From contig JAUSDK010000175.1 in the NCBI GenBank assembly GCA_030650875.1, positions 1 to 56,000 of the forward strand: a stretch of 56,000 nucleotides of DNA. The letters run 5' to 3'. The notes under the pieces are model-generated. The model was given only the letters and a program-made list of their open reading frames with translations, was not told the DNA's origin and searched no databases. Of this stretch, positions 28,000 through 37,067 are shown in pieces. The stretch is from Polaromonas sp. (GTDB lineage Bacteria > Pseudomonadota > Gammaproteobacteria > Burkholderiales > Burkholderiaceae_C). The position numbers and the translations under genes are program-made. Numbering within the stretch: position 1 is the first letter of the stretch; each line of letters opens with the position of its first letter.

Positions 28000-28731
28000 A
28001 TGAAAAATGTAGCAAAAAGCAGCCCTGGAAGCGCCGGGCTGATCGAGGCTGCGGAGCGCTCCGAGACTGCCGTCATCGCGCCTGCCTACTGGGCTGATGC
28101 CCGCAAGCATCTGCTGAAAAAAGACCGGGTCATGAAGCGGCTTATTCCCACGCTGGGGGACACCTGCCTGCAGGCGCGCGGCGACGCTTTCAGCACGCTC
28201 GCGCGCAGCATCGTGGGCCAGCAGATCTCGGTCAAGTCGGCCCAGGCGGTGTGGCACCGCTTTGCCGCGCTGCCCAGTGAAATGACGCCGGCCCATGTGC
28301 TCAGGCTCAAGGTGGACGACATGCGGGCGTCGGGCTTGAGCGCGCGCAAGGTGGAATACCTGGTCGATTTGTCGATTCACTTTGACGCAGGCAAGGTCCA
28401 CGTAAAGGACTGGCAGTCCATGGACGACGACGCCATCATTGCCGAGCTGGTGGCGATTCGCGGGATTGGTCGTTGGACCGCCGAGATGTTTCTGATTTTT
28501 TACCTGACGCGCCCCAACGTGCTGCCGCTGGACGATGTGGGCCTGATCAATGGCATCAGCCAGAACTATTTTTCAGGCGAATCCGTCAGCCGCAGCGACG
28601 CGCGGGAAGTTGCTGCCGCCTGGGCGCCTTATTGCAGCGTCGCAACTTGGTATATTTGGCGCTCTCTGGACCCGGTGCCGGTTCTGGGCAAAGAGCCCGC
28701 CACCGCACAGATTAAAGTTCAAGCAGCTTGA
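28000..28731 (+). CDS. AlkA-type DNA-3-methyladenine glycosylase
   Basis: This 243-residue HhH-GPD glycosylase removes alkylated bases. The helix-hairpin-helix is [18 protein letters not shown], and the catalytic aspartate is expected in the following [29 protein letters not shown] near residue 70 is also conserved. There is no N-terminal AlkA_N or Ada domain. It is located between cysS and accA on the same strand, a common order in this family. Confidence 0.9.
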   Translation: MKNVAKSSPGSAGLIEAAERSETAVIAPAYWADARKHLLKKDRVMKRLIPTLGDTCLQARGDAFSTLARSIVGQQISVKSAQAVWHRFAALPSEMTPAHVLRLKVDDMRASGLSARKVEYLVDLSIHFDAGKVHVKDWQSMDDDAIIAELVAIRGIGRWTAEMFLIFYLTRPNVLPLDDVGLINGISQNYFSGESVSRSDAREVAAAWAPYCSVATWYIWRSLDPVPVLGKEPATAQIKVQAA

Positions 28732-28741
28732 GGAGCAGACC

Positions 28742-29722
28742 ATGGCAAAAAAAACATTCCTTGATTTCGAGCAGCCGATTGCGGACCTTGAAGGGAAAAT
28801 TGAAGAATTGCGTTATGTGCAAACGGAGTCGGCGGTCGATATTTCAGAAGAAATTGACCAGCTGGCCAAAAAAAGCCAGCAACTCACCAAAGACATCTAC
28901 AGCGTTTTGACGCCGTGGCAGATCACCAAGATTGCCCGCCATGCCGAGCGCCCCTACACGCTGGATTACGTCCGGGAAATCTTTACCGACTTTGTCGAGC
29001 TGCACGGCGACCGGCATTTTGCCGACGATCTGAGCATTGTGGGGGGGCTGGCCCGCTTTAACGGCACCGCATGCATGGTGCTGGGCCACCAAAAAGGGCG
29101 CGACACCCGGGAGCGCGGCTTGCGCAACTTTGGCATGAGCAAGCCGGAGGGCTACCGCAAGGCCTTGCGCCTGATGAAAACGGCTGAAAAGTTCAAGCTG
29201 CCGGTGTTCACCTTTGTCGATACACCCGGGGCCTATCCGGGTATTGAAGCCGAAGAGCGCGGCCAGTCTGAAGCCATTGGCCGCAACATCTTTGAAATGG
29301 CGCAGCTCGAAGTGCCCATCATCACCACCATCATTGGCGAGGGCGGCTCCGGCGGCGCGCTGGCCATTTCGGTGGGTGACCAGGTGGTGATGCTGCAATA
29401 TTCGATCTATTCCGTCATCAGCCCCGAAGGCTGCGCTTCCATTCTCTGGAAGACCTCCGACAAGGCGCAGGAAGCGGCCGAAGCTCTGGGCATCACCGCC
29501 CACCGGCTCAAGGCGCTGGGCGTGATAGACAAGATCGTCAACGAGCCCGTGGGCGGCGCGCACCGCGATCCCAAGCAAATGGCCGCTTTCCTGAAGCGGG
29601 CGCTCAACGATGCCTTCCGCCAGGTCAGCGATTTGAAGGTCAAGGAGCTGCTGGACCGCCGCTACGAACGCCTGCAAAGCTATGGCCGATTTACCGACAC
29701 CAAAGCTGACATCAGCAAGTAG
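28742..29722 (+). CDS. accA: AccA, acetyl-CoA carboxylase carboxyltransferase alpha subunit
   Basis: This 326-residue AccA pairs with AccD to transfer the carboxyl group from carboxybiotin to acetyl-CoA, the first step in fatty acid synthesis. It begins [13 protein letters not shown] with a good GAGGAG ribosome site. [20 protein letters not shown] and [15 protein letters not shown] carry the crotonase-like active-site signatures. A longer in-frame extension upstream overlaps the glycosylase gene and is not family-like. Confidence 0.97.
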   Translation: MAKKTFLDFEQPIADLEGKIEELRYVQTESAVDISEEIDQLAKKSQQLTKDIYSVLTPWQITKIARHAERPYTLDYVREIFTDFVELHGDRHFADDLSIVGGLARFNGTACMVLGHQKGRDTRERGLRNFGMSKPEGYRKALRLMKTAEKFKLPVFTFVDTPGAYPGIEAEERGQSEAIGRNIFEMAQLEVPIITTIIGEGGSGGALAISVGDQVVMLQYSIYSVISPEGCASILWKTSDKAQEAAEALGITAHRLKALGVIDKIVNEPVGGAHRDPKQMAAFLKRALNDAFRQVSDLKVKELLDRRYERLQSYGRFTDTKADISK

Positions 29723-30725
29723 CTCTTCGGCGCTGCCCGTGAACCCGGCGCTGGCGGCCCTGACGGCGGCCATGTTGTCAGCGCCACCGCCCTGGGGCAT
29801 TGCCTACAGCGGCGGCGCTGATTCCACCGCCTTGCTGCTGGCTGCCGCGCAGCGGTGGCCCGGCCAGGTTCAGGCGATTCACATTCACCATGGACTTCAG
29901 GCGGCCGCCGACGACTTTGTGCGCGTGTGCGGGTCTGTGTGCGCTGGTTTGTCGGTGCCGCTGCATGTGGTGCGCGTCGATGCAGGTCATGCCTCTGGTG
30001 AAAGCCCAGAAGACGCCGCGCGCCGCGCGCGCTATGCGGCGCTGGCTTTAGCGGCCCAACAGCATGGGCTGGCCGGAGTGCTGCTGGGCCAGCATGCCGA
30101 CGACCAGGTTGAAACCCTGTTGCTGGCGCTCAGCCGGGGTGCCGGCTTGCCGGGTCTTGCGTCCATGGCGGCGCAGTTTGAGCGCCATGGCGCCGCGTTT
30201 TACCGCCCGCTGCTGCAGATCACGGCGGCCAGTTTGCGCCAATGGGTGGTGGCCCAGCAGATTCCTTTTCTGGATGATCCGAGCAACACCGACGAGCGCT
30301 ACACCCGCAACCGGATTCGGGCGCGCTTGCTGCCGGCGCTGGACCAGGCCATCCCCCAGTTCCGCCGCACCTTTGCACGCAGTGCCCAGCACGCCGCGCA
30401 GGCGCATGGCCTGCTGCTTGACATTGCCCAGCAGGACTTGATGGCCGTAGGCGCACCTCCCGCTATTGCCGCGTTGCAGGTGCTGTCGCAGCCGCGCCAG
30501 GCCAATTTGCTGCGCCACTGGTTGCAGCAGCACCGGGCCACGCCCAGTGCCGCGCAAATGGCCCAGTTGCTGCGGCAAGTGGCTGCTTGCACCACGCGCG
30601 GGCACCAGATCCACCTCAAGGTGGCTGCCGGGCATGTCATTCGGCAAGGGGCTGTGTTGCACTATTTGCCGGCCGCGGGCAAGGCGGCGCCAGGCGTCGG
30701 CCCGGCCGGGTTGGCCTCGTTATAA
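29682..30725 (+). CDS. tilS: TilS, tRNA(Ile)-lysidine synthase
   Basis: This 347-residue PP-loop ATPase has the signature [16 protein letters not shown] near residue 43. It modifies C34 of tRNA-Ile(CAU) to lysidine so that it reads [22 protein letters not shown] and [18 protein letters not shown] are classic TilS motifs. The C-terminal part is short compared with E. coli. The chosen ATG overlaps accA by 41 bases; later GTG or ATG starts near 29739 and 29772 are possible. Confidence 0.94.
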   Translation: MADLPTPKLTSASSSSALPVNPALAALTAAMLSAPPPWGIAYSGGADSTALLLAAAQRWPGQVQAIHIHHGLQAAADDFVRVCGSVCAGLSVPLHVVRVDAGHASGESPEDAARRARYAALALAAQQHGLAGVLLGQHADDQVETLLLALSRGAGLPGLASMAAQFERHGAAFYRPLLQITAASLRQWVVAQQIPFLDDPSNTDERYTRNRIRARLLPALDQAIPQFRRTFARSAQHAAQAHGLLLDIAQQDLMAVGAPPAIAALQVLSQPRQANLLRHWLQQHRATPSAAQMAQLLRQVAACTTRGHQIHLKVAAGHVIRQGAVLHYLPAAGKAAPGVGPAGLASL

Positions 30726-30844
30726 TTTAAGGCTTTGCCGGCAGTCATGGGGCTGCCAGTGCATTGACGCAGCGGCGCGTAGGGCTGCCCGTTTGTGCAA
30801 AAAGAGCAAAGTTCGCAACCAACAATCTTGATTGACCTCCTGCA

Positions 30845-32113
30845 ATGGCTTTGATCGTTCATAAATACGGCGGTACATCGATGGGCTCGCCAGAGCGCAT
30901 TCGCAATGTCGCCAAGCGCGTTGCCAAGTGGGCACGGGCCGGCCACCAGATGGTCGTTGTTCCCAGTGCCATGAGTGGCGAAACCAACCGACTGCTGGGC
31001 CTGGCCAAAGAATTGGCGCCTGCCCATCCCGGCGACGCTTATGGCCGCGAACTGGATGCGCTGGCCGCCACCGGCGAGCAGGCCTCCAGTGCCCTGCTGG
31101 CCATCGCGTTGCAGGCAGAAGGCATGCAGGCCGTGAGTTACGCCGGCTGGCAAGTCACCATCAAAACCAACAGCGCCTACACCAAGGCCCGTATCGAGTC
31201 GATTGACGACGTGCGGGTGCGCGCCGATCTGGACGCCGGCAAAGTCGTGATCATCACCGGCTTTCAGGGTATGGATGAGGGCGGCAACGTCACCACGCTG
31301 GGCCGGGGCGGCTCGGACACGTCCGCAGTGGCCATTGCGGCGGCCCTGAAGGCCCACGAATGCCTGATCTACACCGACGTCGATGGTGTCTACACGACCG
31401 ACCCGCGCGTGGTGCCCGAAGCCCGCCGCCTGAAAACCGTGAGCTTTGAAGAGATGCTGGAGATGGCCTCCATGGGGTCCAAGGTGCTGCAAATTCGCTC
31501 GGTCGAATTTGCCGGCAAATACAAGGTGCCGCTGCGCGTGCTGTCCAGCTTCACCGACTGGAATATTGACATCAACGAAGAAGCCAGGTCAGGCACTTTG
31601 ATCAGTTTTGAGGAAGACGAAAACATGGAACAAGCCATCGTATCGGGCATCGCGTTCAACCGCGACGAAGCCAAAATTTCTGTACTCGGCGTGCCAGACA
31701 CCCCGGGCATCGCGTACCAGATCCTGGGCGCCGTGGCTGACGCCAACATCGAAGTCGATGTGATCATCCAGAACATCAGCAAAGACGGTAAAACCGACTT
31801 CAGCTTTACCGTGCACCGCAACGACTATGCCAAGGTCATGGACCTGCTCACTTCCAAAGTGGTGCCGGCATTAGGTGCCAAGGAAGTCGTTGGCGACGCC
31901 AAGATTTGCAAGGTCAGCATCGTCGGTATTGGCATGCGCAGCCATGTCGGCATTGCCAGCAAAATGTTCAGGGTGTTGAGCGAAGAGGGCATCAATATCC
32001 AGATGATCTCGACCAGCGAAATCAAGACCTCCGTGGTGATTGACGAAAAATACATGGAGCTGGCCGTGCGCGCGCTGCACAAAGCTTTTGACCTGGACCA
32101 GCCCGTCGCCTGA
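30845..32113 (+). CDS. lysC: LysC, aspartate kinase
   Basis: This 422-residue aspartokinase catalyses the first step towards lysine, threonine, methionine and diaminopimelate. The kinase domain opens with VHKYGGTSMGSPERI and includes the GRGGSDTSAVA substrate motif. Two ACT domains follow residue 265 (ISVLGVPDTPGIAYQILGAV, VSIVGIGMRSHVGIAS), as in feedback-sensitive enzymes. An internal ATG at codon 261 with its own ribosome site could give a separate regulatory subunit. Confidence 0.97.
   Translation: MALIVHKYGGTSMGSPERIRNVAKRVAKWARAGHQMVVVPSAMSGETNRLLGLAKELAPAHPGDAYGRELDALAATGEQASSALLAIALQAEGMQAVSYAGWQVTIKTNSAYTKARIESIDDVRVRADLDAGKVVIITGFQGMDEGGNVTTLGRGGSDTSAVAIAAALKAHECLIYTDVDGVYTTDPRVVPEARRLKTVSFEEMLEMASMGSKVLQIRSVEFAGKYKVPLRVLSSFTDWNIDINEEARSGTLISFEEDENMEQAIVSGIAFNRDEAKISVLGVPDTPGIAYQILGAVADANIEVDVIIQNISKDGKTDFSFTVHRNDYAKVMDLLTSKVVPALGAKEVVGDAKICKVSIVGIGMRSHVGIASKMFRVLSEEGINIQMISTSEIKTSVVIDEKYMELAVRALHKAFDLDQPVA
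31611..31627 (+). promoter_or_regulatory. Internal ribosome site and start for a LysC regulatory subunit
   Basis: AGGAAG is followed, eight bases later, by ATG in frame with lysC; the product would begin MEQAIVSGIAFNRDEAKIS. In Bacillus and Corynebacterium lysC an internal start at the equivalent place (MEEAVLTGV in Corynebacterium) gives the beta subunit of an alpha2beta2 aspartokinase. Confidence 0.6.
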
Positions 32114-32147
32114 AACAGCCCCGAAGTCGTGCCATAATGATGGAATT

Positions 32148-32240
32148 GGAAACGTGACCGAGTGGCCGAAGGTGCTCCCCTGCTAAGGGAGTATGGGGTG
32201 TAGAGCCTCATCGAGAGTTCGAATCTCTCCGTTTCCGCCA
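32148..32240 (+). tRNA. tRNA-Ser (anticodon GCU)
   Basis: This 93-base class II tRNA has paired acceptor ends GGAAACG and CGTTTCC followed by G and an encoded CCA. The anticodon stem CTCCC/GGGAG closes a loop reading CTGCTAA, giving anticodon GCU for AGC and AGU serine codons. The extended variable arm and the T-loop GTTCGAATC are clear. The gene lies 34 bases after lysC. Confidence 0.97.
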
Positions 32241-32246
32241 AGACAT

Positions 32247-32279
32247 AACCCTAAGTGATTGATTTACTTAGGGTTTTTT
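32247..32279 (+). terminator. Terminator after tRNA-Ser
   Basis: The ten-base arms AACCCTAAGT and ACTTAGGGTT surround a nine-base loop and run into six T residues. It ends the lysC/tRNA-Ser transcript. Confidence 0.9.
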
Positions 32280-32283
32280 CTTT

Positions 32284-33342
32284 TCTGGGTTTGCAGTTCC
32301 CCATGCGGTCCCCCGCAGCATCTTGCGATTCAACGCACGGAAATGGGGACTTCGCGGCTTTTCGTGTCTGATACTTTCCAGCATAGAGGGGCAGGGGCCT
32401 GCAAAACAGCCATGTCGGGTTGCCGCCCAGGCCCATGTGGTAAATTTTCCAATCGTTGATGTCATCCCCCGCCCAGGCGATACGAGCGAATCCTTGATTT
32501 GGGGCGTATGACCCAGCGCAACTGGCCTTTGGTGTCTGGTTTTAGATGGCCCACCTGCATGATCCCATCCATTGGGCAAACACCATCAAAGTGCCTCGTC
32601 AGGTATGCGCCAATCTTGCGACAGCGCCAACCAGTATTTGGCGCACCAGTGCTTCAGCGCCCCAACTGATAACGATTCCCCCTCGGGTGCAGTAACGCTG
32701 TATCGGGTCAAGCGCCCTTGTGAGGCCGACATGTAATCAGAGATCGCTGCCCTGGCGCAGGGCGCCAGGATCGAATACGGCAGGGTTAAGGCATCTGATG
32801 CTCACCTATTCGCCACGGTGATCCTGCACCATGCGTACAGCACGTTCGCGAACTTCCGGGGAAAAACGATTTGATTTTTTGCTCATGACTCCATCTGGGG
32901 GGGGGCGGCGGTTTTTTTGGCAGAAAGCACGATGGTGAACCGGGAGCCAGGACGATTTGGCTGGGCACGCAGGAGATTGCCGTCTTTGTCAAGGGCGCCC
33001 GTTATGCCCGGCAGTTCAACGATGGGTGACTTGTGTGTAATGGGATGGGGTCAAGGCTCACCTTGCAATCGCGCAACGCCAAGCACTTTTATCAATTGAA
33101 ACAACAGCTTGGAGTAAAAAACGCCGGATTCCGTCCGAATCCCGGCCGACCCTCCACTCGCACCTGGACGGTGCTGCCCCGGTTTTTGTCATTCTGGATT
33201 TCTGATGTTTTCAATTCGACTTCATCGAAGGTAGCCCCTGTGGAGCGCAGCGCAATTGGGATTACCTCAGCGGCACCATACTTGTCCAAGATCATGGTGC
33301 CGCCACCGCAAGCACTTTGGTCAGTTCCCTCTCCGAATACAG
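32284..33342. other. Decayed gene-poor region downstream of tRNA-Ser
   Basis: There is no intact gene in about 1.06 kb. It contains the IS3-type orfA remnant listed separately. Just before that, a minus-strand coding-like stretch ([18 protein letters not shown], then [15 protein letters not shown]) ends at the same TGA that overlaps the orfA start. A 67-codon minus-strand frame near 33092-33295 (MILDKYGAAEVIPIALRS...) is also present. I cannot assign either. The look is of remnants left by past insertions. Confidence 0.55.
32806..32886 (-). pseudogene. IS3-family transposase OrfA remnant
   Basis: The frame reads [20 protein letters not shown], then QDHRGE and a stop. This is the characteristic N-terminus of IS3-group OrfA proteins, which normally continue through a helix-turn-helix for about 90-100 residues. 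Only 26 codons remain, and no OrfB or terminal inverted repeats were recognised nearby. Confidence 0.75.
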
Positions 33343-34218
33343 CTACAGAATATCGGCAACCGACAGCGAAGGGGTCTGCGCAATATGGGCCGAAATCACG
33401 CGGCAGGCCTCCAGCAGGGGCGCTACATAGGCCTGTTCCGTATCTTCTTTCTGCCGAAAAATTAGCGTACTGACGCTGATGGCAGCCACCGGCACCCCGC
33501 GTGCACCAAGAATGGGGGCGCCAAAACAGAAAATTCCGGCTTCATTTTCTTCACTGTCCACAGACCAGCCCCGTTCGCGTGTGACCTGCAACTGCGCTCT
33601 TAAATCTTCAAGCGCCACCAGGGTGTTGGGCGTGTAGCGCGGCAGGGGCAAATCCTTAAGCAGACTGTCCAGCGTTGCGGCATCCAGCGCGGCCATGTAG
33701 GCTTTTCCCACGGCCGTAGCATGCAGCGACACGCTGGTGCCGATACGGGACGTCATGCGCACGGCGCTGGGACTCTCCAGCTTTTCGATGAAGACCATGC
33801 TGGTGCCGTTGGGCACGGCCAGGTGTACGGTTTCACCGGTCGCGTCGCGCAGTCGCTTGAGTTCGTCCACCGCCGCCAGCCGGAGTTCCGACCGGCCCCA
33901 ACTGCGGCTGGCCAGCTGGATTAGCCTGGGGCCCAAGCCGAGCGATGCGCTGCTGGTATTTTCCACCAGCAGCCGCTCGGCCAGCAGGGCTGCCACGATG
34001 CGGTGCACCGTGGGCCGCGGGTAACCGCTGGCACGCACCAGCCCGCCGACGTTGAGTGGCTCGTCGGCGTCGGCCACAAGCTGCAGCACGTGCATGAACT
34101 TTGAAAACGACGCCGTTCCAGCAACCTGGGCAAGGGCGGGCGCGGAAGTGGCGGGCTGTGAGCGTGACGTGGACTTGGGCAAGGCAGTGAGTGGTGAGGA
34201 ACGGCGGTGAATCGGCAA
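33343..34218 (-). CDS. IclR-family transcriptional regulator
   Basis: This 291-residue regulator has an N-terminal extension of about 35 residues. Its winged helix spans residues 40-100 (VGGLVRASGYPRPTVHRIVA) and its IclR effector-binding domain runs from about 115 to the end (ETVHLAVPNGTSMVFIEKLE, SLHATAVGKAYMAAL). IclR proteins control catabolic operons in response to small acids. It lies at the end of the minus-strand block of SDR, cupin, Ldh2 and Tct genes and may regulate it. A palindrome at 35653-35687 is a candidate target. Confidence 0.92.
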   Translation of the reverse strand: MPIHRRSSPLTALPKSTSRSQPATSAPALAQVAGTASFSKFMHVLQLVADADEPLNVGGLVRASGYPRPTVHRIVAALLAERLLVENTSSASLGLGPRLIQLASRSWGRSELRLAAVDELKRLRDATGETVHLAVPNGTSMVFIEKLESPSAVRMTSRIGTSVSLHATAVGKAYMAALDAATLDSLLKDLPLPRYTPNTLVALEDLRAQLQVTRERGWSVDSEENEAGIFCFGAPILGARGVPVAAISVSTLIFRQKEDTEQAYVAPLLEACRVISAHIAQTPSLSVADIL

Positions 34219-34359
34219 TGAACCGGATTATCCATGCCGCCCTGAACTGCTGATTCCATTTCCAATTCACTGCGAGATGAGGCGCCCCGCGGCAGGCAGT
34301 GCCGTGGCAAGGCAAGGCGGGTGCAACGACCTGTCGCTTTGAAGCAGAAATGGAATGAT

Positions 34360-35079
34360 TCAGGCGATCATGTAGCCCCCATCCACGGGCAGGATCACGC
34401 CAGTCATGAAGGCCGCAGCGGGCGTGCATAAAAACATGGCCGCCTGGGCCACGTCGGCCGGCGTGCCCCAGCGGCCCAGCGGTGTGCGCGCCAGAATGGG
34501 GCCGGCGCGCGCCGGGTCGTCCTGCAAGGCCTGTGTGAGCGGCGTGGCGATCCAGCCGGGGGCGATGGCATTGACGCGGATGCCGTCAGCCGCATAGGCG
34601 ATGGCCAGCGACTTGGTAAGCTGCGCCACCCCGCCCTTGCTGGCCGCGTATGCCGGCACCAGCCCGCCGCCAAAAAAGCTCAGCATGGAGGCGGTGTTGA
34701 CGATGCAGCCCCGGCTAGCCTTCAGGCGCGCACGCGTGGCCGTGCAGACCCGCATGGTGCCGGTCAGGTTGACGGCCAGCACCTGCTCGAACACCTCCAG
34801 GTCATGCTCGGCGCCGCGTTTGAGGATGCCGGCGCAGTTGAACACGATGTCGAGCTGGTCGATGCTGGCCAGCGCATCGTCCAGGCTTTGCGCCAACGTC
34901 ACATCGGCCTGCCGCACCTGCACGGCCGGGTCCAGCGTGCCGTCGCCGGGTCCGAGCCCGAACGCGGTGACGTGGGCGCCCAGCGCGGCAAGATGGTTGG
35001 CGATCACGGCGCCTATGCCCTGCGTTGCACCGGCCACCAAGGCCCGCTTGCCCTTGAAAATTGTTGTCTGGTAGGTCAT
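34360..35079 (-). CDS. SDR-family oxidoreductase
   Basis: This 239-residue short-chain dehydrogenase has the nucleotide motif GATQGIG near residue 18, NCAGIL, catalytic Ser near 145 and the Y-A-A-S-K dyad near 157. The C-terminal PVDGGYMIA is typical of gluconate 5-dehydrogenase and 3-oxoacyl reductase relatives. In this sugar-acid context it probably oxidises or reduces a hydroxy or keto group of a sugar acid; the substrate is not predictable. It is 38 bases downstream of the cupin gene. Confidence 0.9.
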   Translation of the reverse strand: MTYQTTIFKGKRALVAGATQGIGAVIANHLAALGAHVTAFGLGPGDGTLDPAVQVRQADVTLAQSLDDALASIDQLDIVFNCAGILKRGAEHDLEVFEQVLAVNLTGTMRVCTATRARLKASRGCIVNTASMLSFFGGGLVPAYAASKGGVAQLTKSLAIAYAADGIRVNAIAPGWIATPLTQALQDDPARAGPILARTPLGRWGTPADVAQAAMFLCTPAAAFMTGVILPVDGGYMIA

Positions 35080-35117
35080 TTAAATATTTCTGTTGGGTTG
35101 ATGCACCATCTTGATGG

Positions 35118-35645
35118 TCAGCGAATGAACTGCTGGGCGTAGTCGGCCCCCAGGCCCACGTTCTCAAAGTGCTTGCGGCACATGTCGATCTTGGTGAAAA
35201 CATCTTCGTAGCCCATGCCCTTGCCCCAGGGATCGGTGTAATACATCACCCCGTTGACCTGGAAGTAGGTAATCATTTCTTCCACGTCTTCCGGCACATA
35301 GAGGGTGTGGGTTTCGCCCGGTGGCTCAAAAACATAACTGCCTTCAGTGGCCTCCCAGTCATGCTCCAGGTAGCGCCAGCGGCCCTTGAGCACAAAGCCA
35401 TGCACGGCCTGCGGATGACGGTGGCGGCTGAGCACGCCGGACTTGCGCACGCGCAGCAAATTTGTCCAGTAGCCCTGGCTGGCGTTCAGGCACAGCGGAC
35501 GGAACCACACGTTTTCAGCTTGTGGAACCCAAAGCCTCTCGTCGGTAGGAATCGCATGCTGGACCACGATTTCAGGCAAGGCATCAGGTGGGTTCGGGAA
35601 TTGATAAGGCATCAATGGCGACGGGTCAGAGGCATCAATAGTCAT
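35118..35645 (-). CDS. Cupin of the 2,4'-dihydroxyacetophenone dioxygenase family
   Basis: This is a 175-residue single-domain cupin. The metal-binding residues expected in motif 1 are H75 and H77 in RHRHPQAVHGFVLKG with E94 nearby; H113 in PGETHTLYV fits motif 2. Length and pattern match 2,4'-dihydroxyacetophenone dioxygenase-like proteins, which cleave carbon-carbon bonds with iron. In a sugar-acid cluster a different activity, such as isomerisation or decarboxylation of a keto acid, is possible. It is the first gene of a short unit with an SDR, behind a large palindrome. Confidence 0.8.
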   Translation of the reverse strand: MTIDASDPSPLMPYQFPNPPDALPEIVVQHAIPTDERLWVPQAENVWFRPLCLNASQGYWTNLLRVRKSGVLSRHRHPQAVHGFVLKGRWRYLEHDWEATEGSYVFEPPGETHTLYVPEDVEEMITYFQVNGVMYYTDPWGKGMGYEDVFTKIDMCRKHFENVGLGADYAQQFIR

Positions 35646-35652
35646 AAATAAT

Positions 35653-35687
35653 ATCCATTATGTGGACAATGTGTCTACATAATGGAT
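35653..35687. promoter_or_regulatory. Near-perfect 35-base palindrome, candidate operator
   Basis: The arms ATCCATTATGT and ACATAATGGAT are perfect. Including the inner GGAC and GTCT the match is 14 of 15 around an AATGT centre. It starts eight bases upstream of the cupin ATG and is followed by no T tract, so a regulator site is more likely than a terminator. IclR or GntR proteins encoded nearby are candidates. Confidence 0.65.
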
Positions 35688-35834
35688 AAATATACCAAGA
35701 CTTGGACCGTCGCTGCTTGGGGTTTACCCATGCGTGGCGCCTGCCCTCCATGCCAGTGACCAGCAGCAAGCCAAAAAAAAGGGCCGCCATGGCTGGCAGC
35801 CCGTCAAACCTGAATAAAAACTGGGCGTTGTGGC

Positions 35835-35996
35835 TTAACCCGCCCAAGTCACCAGCCCGCGCCAGGAAGTAGCCAGCACCGCAATGCCAAACGCAATGCG
35901 GTACCAGACGAAAGGCGCAAAGCTTGTGGGTCGCAATCTTGACTCTAGGGCCCGCTTCACCAGGCCATATCCTGAAATACCTCAGGGCGCCGATCA
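35835..35996 (-). pseudogene. C-terminal remnant of UppP (undecaprenyl-diphosphatase)
   Basis: One minus-strand frame ends [19 protein letters not shown], then RGLVTWAG and a stop. This closely resembles the end of UppP/BacA proteins (FVWYRIAFG). Upstream, LIGALRYFR in another frame suggests a frameshift. The rest of uppP, an integral membrane phosphatase of cell-wall lipid recycling, is absent. It sits between the cupin gene and the Ldh2-type gene, so it probably marks an old rearrangement junction. Confidence 0.55.
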
Positions 35997-37067
35997 GGCG
36001 GCAGACGCTTGCATCGGTGCCGGAAAGTGAAGGCCGTAGCGCTGCGCGCATTCCTGCAGCATGGGCGGGATGGTCGAGAACAGCGTGAGGCCGTCACGCG
36101 TTTGTTCCGTCCTGCGGGCCAGCCCGCGGTCGCCGGGCATGCGCACGTTATTGAAGCCAGGCCGTGGCGGGTTGTGCCTGCACGCGTCCCCGATCCAATC
36201 GGTCTGGCGCAGAAAGTCTGCCGTGCCGCCGAATGCAGCAGGATCGTAGAGTGACATGAACACGGTGGCACCCCAGCCGTCGGCGGGATCGGCGCGGCCA
36301 TGACCAGCCAGTCCGCCAGTGAGCGCCTCGATCAACAATCCCAGCCCGAAGCCCTTGTGCCCGGCCGTCATGCCGCCCAGAGGCAGAATGGTTCCAGGCG
36401 GATTGGTAGCCAGTACGCCGGGGTCGCGGCTCGGATTTCCGGCAGCATCCAGCATGCAGGCTTCGTCAAACTGCTCGCCGGCCTTGTGCAGCCTCGCACT
36501 CATGCCGTTGGTCGTGATCGAGGAAGAAATATCCACCAGGAACGGCGTGGTGGACGTCGGAATGCCGACGGCAATCGGGTTGGGGGTAAAGACCGGCCGG
36601 GTTCCGCCGTGGGGCGCGACGCTCTGGACGGCCGGGTCCGAACAGGCCAGCACCAGCATGAAGCCGGCTTCGGTCGCGCGCAGCAGATAGGTCGCCAGGC
36701 AGGCGATGTGGTGGCTGCGCCGGATGACCAGCGTCGCGCTGCCGTATTCGCGTGCGCGCGGCACCAGCGCATCGATTCCGCTCAACACCAGCCACGGTCC
36801 GGGCAAACGCCGCCCGTCCCACATCAGCGATGCACCCCGGTCTGAAAGAACGTCAGGGGCGCCCTCGCGCGCCATTGCGCCGCTTTCGAGTTCTTTGATA
36901 TAGGGTGCCAGCAATGCCAGCCCGTGCGTGTCATGGCCCAGCAGGTCGCCTTCGACCAGCGTGCGGGCAACCGCCTCGGCTTGCACCGAGGCCATGCCCG
37001 CCGCCTGCAGCAACTCTTGTGCGAAGTGGATCAACGCTTGCGTGGAATAGCGATCAGCGGCCTGCAT
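35994..37067 (-). CDS. Ldh2/malate dehydrogenase-type NAD(P)-dependent oxidoreductase
   Basis: This 357-residue protein of the malate/L-lactate dehydrogenase (Ldh2, YlbC/YbiC) family has a conserved LLGHDTHGLALL near residue 45, PHGGTRPVFTPNPIAVGIP near 155, and GHKGFGLGLLIEALTGGL near 235. Relatives reduce or oxidise 2-keto/2-hydroxy acids such as 2,3-diketogulonate or ureidoglycolate. It is coupled to the upstream SDR by a one-base overlap. The likely substrate is a sugar-derived keto or hydroxy acid. Confidence 0.9.
   Translation of the reverse strand: MQAADRYSTQALIHFAQELLQAAGMASVQAEAVARTLVEGDLLGHDTHGLALLAPYIKELESGAMAREGAPDVLSDRGASLMWDGRRLPGPWLVLSGIDALVPRAREYGSATLVIRRSHHIACLATYLLRATEAGFMLVLACSDPAVQSVAPHGGTRPVFTPNPIAVGIPTSTTPFLVDISSSITTNGMSARLHKAGEQFDEACMLDAAGNPSRDPGVLATNPPGTILPLGGMTAGHKGFGLGLLIEALTGGLAGHGRADPADGWGATVFMSLYDPAAFGGTADFLRQTDWIGDACRHNPPRPGFNNVRMPGDRGLARRTEQTRDGLTLFSTIPPMLQECAQRYGLHFPAPMQASAA

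Noticed and set aside
30726..30844. A possible lysine riboswitch before lysC.
   Set aside because: The 119-base leader lacks the length and conserved core of that class.
35635..36051. A 138-codon minus-strand open frame between the cupin and Ldh2-type genes.
   Set aside because: It overlaps both neighbours and mixes frames; the only recognisable part is the UppP tail in a different frame.
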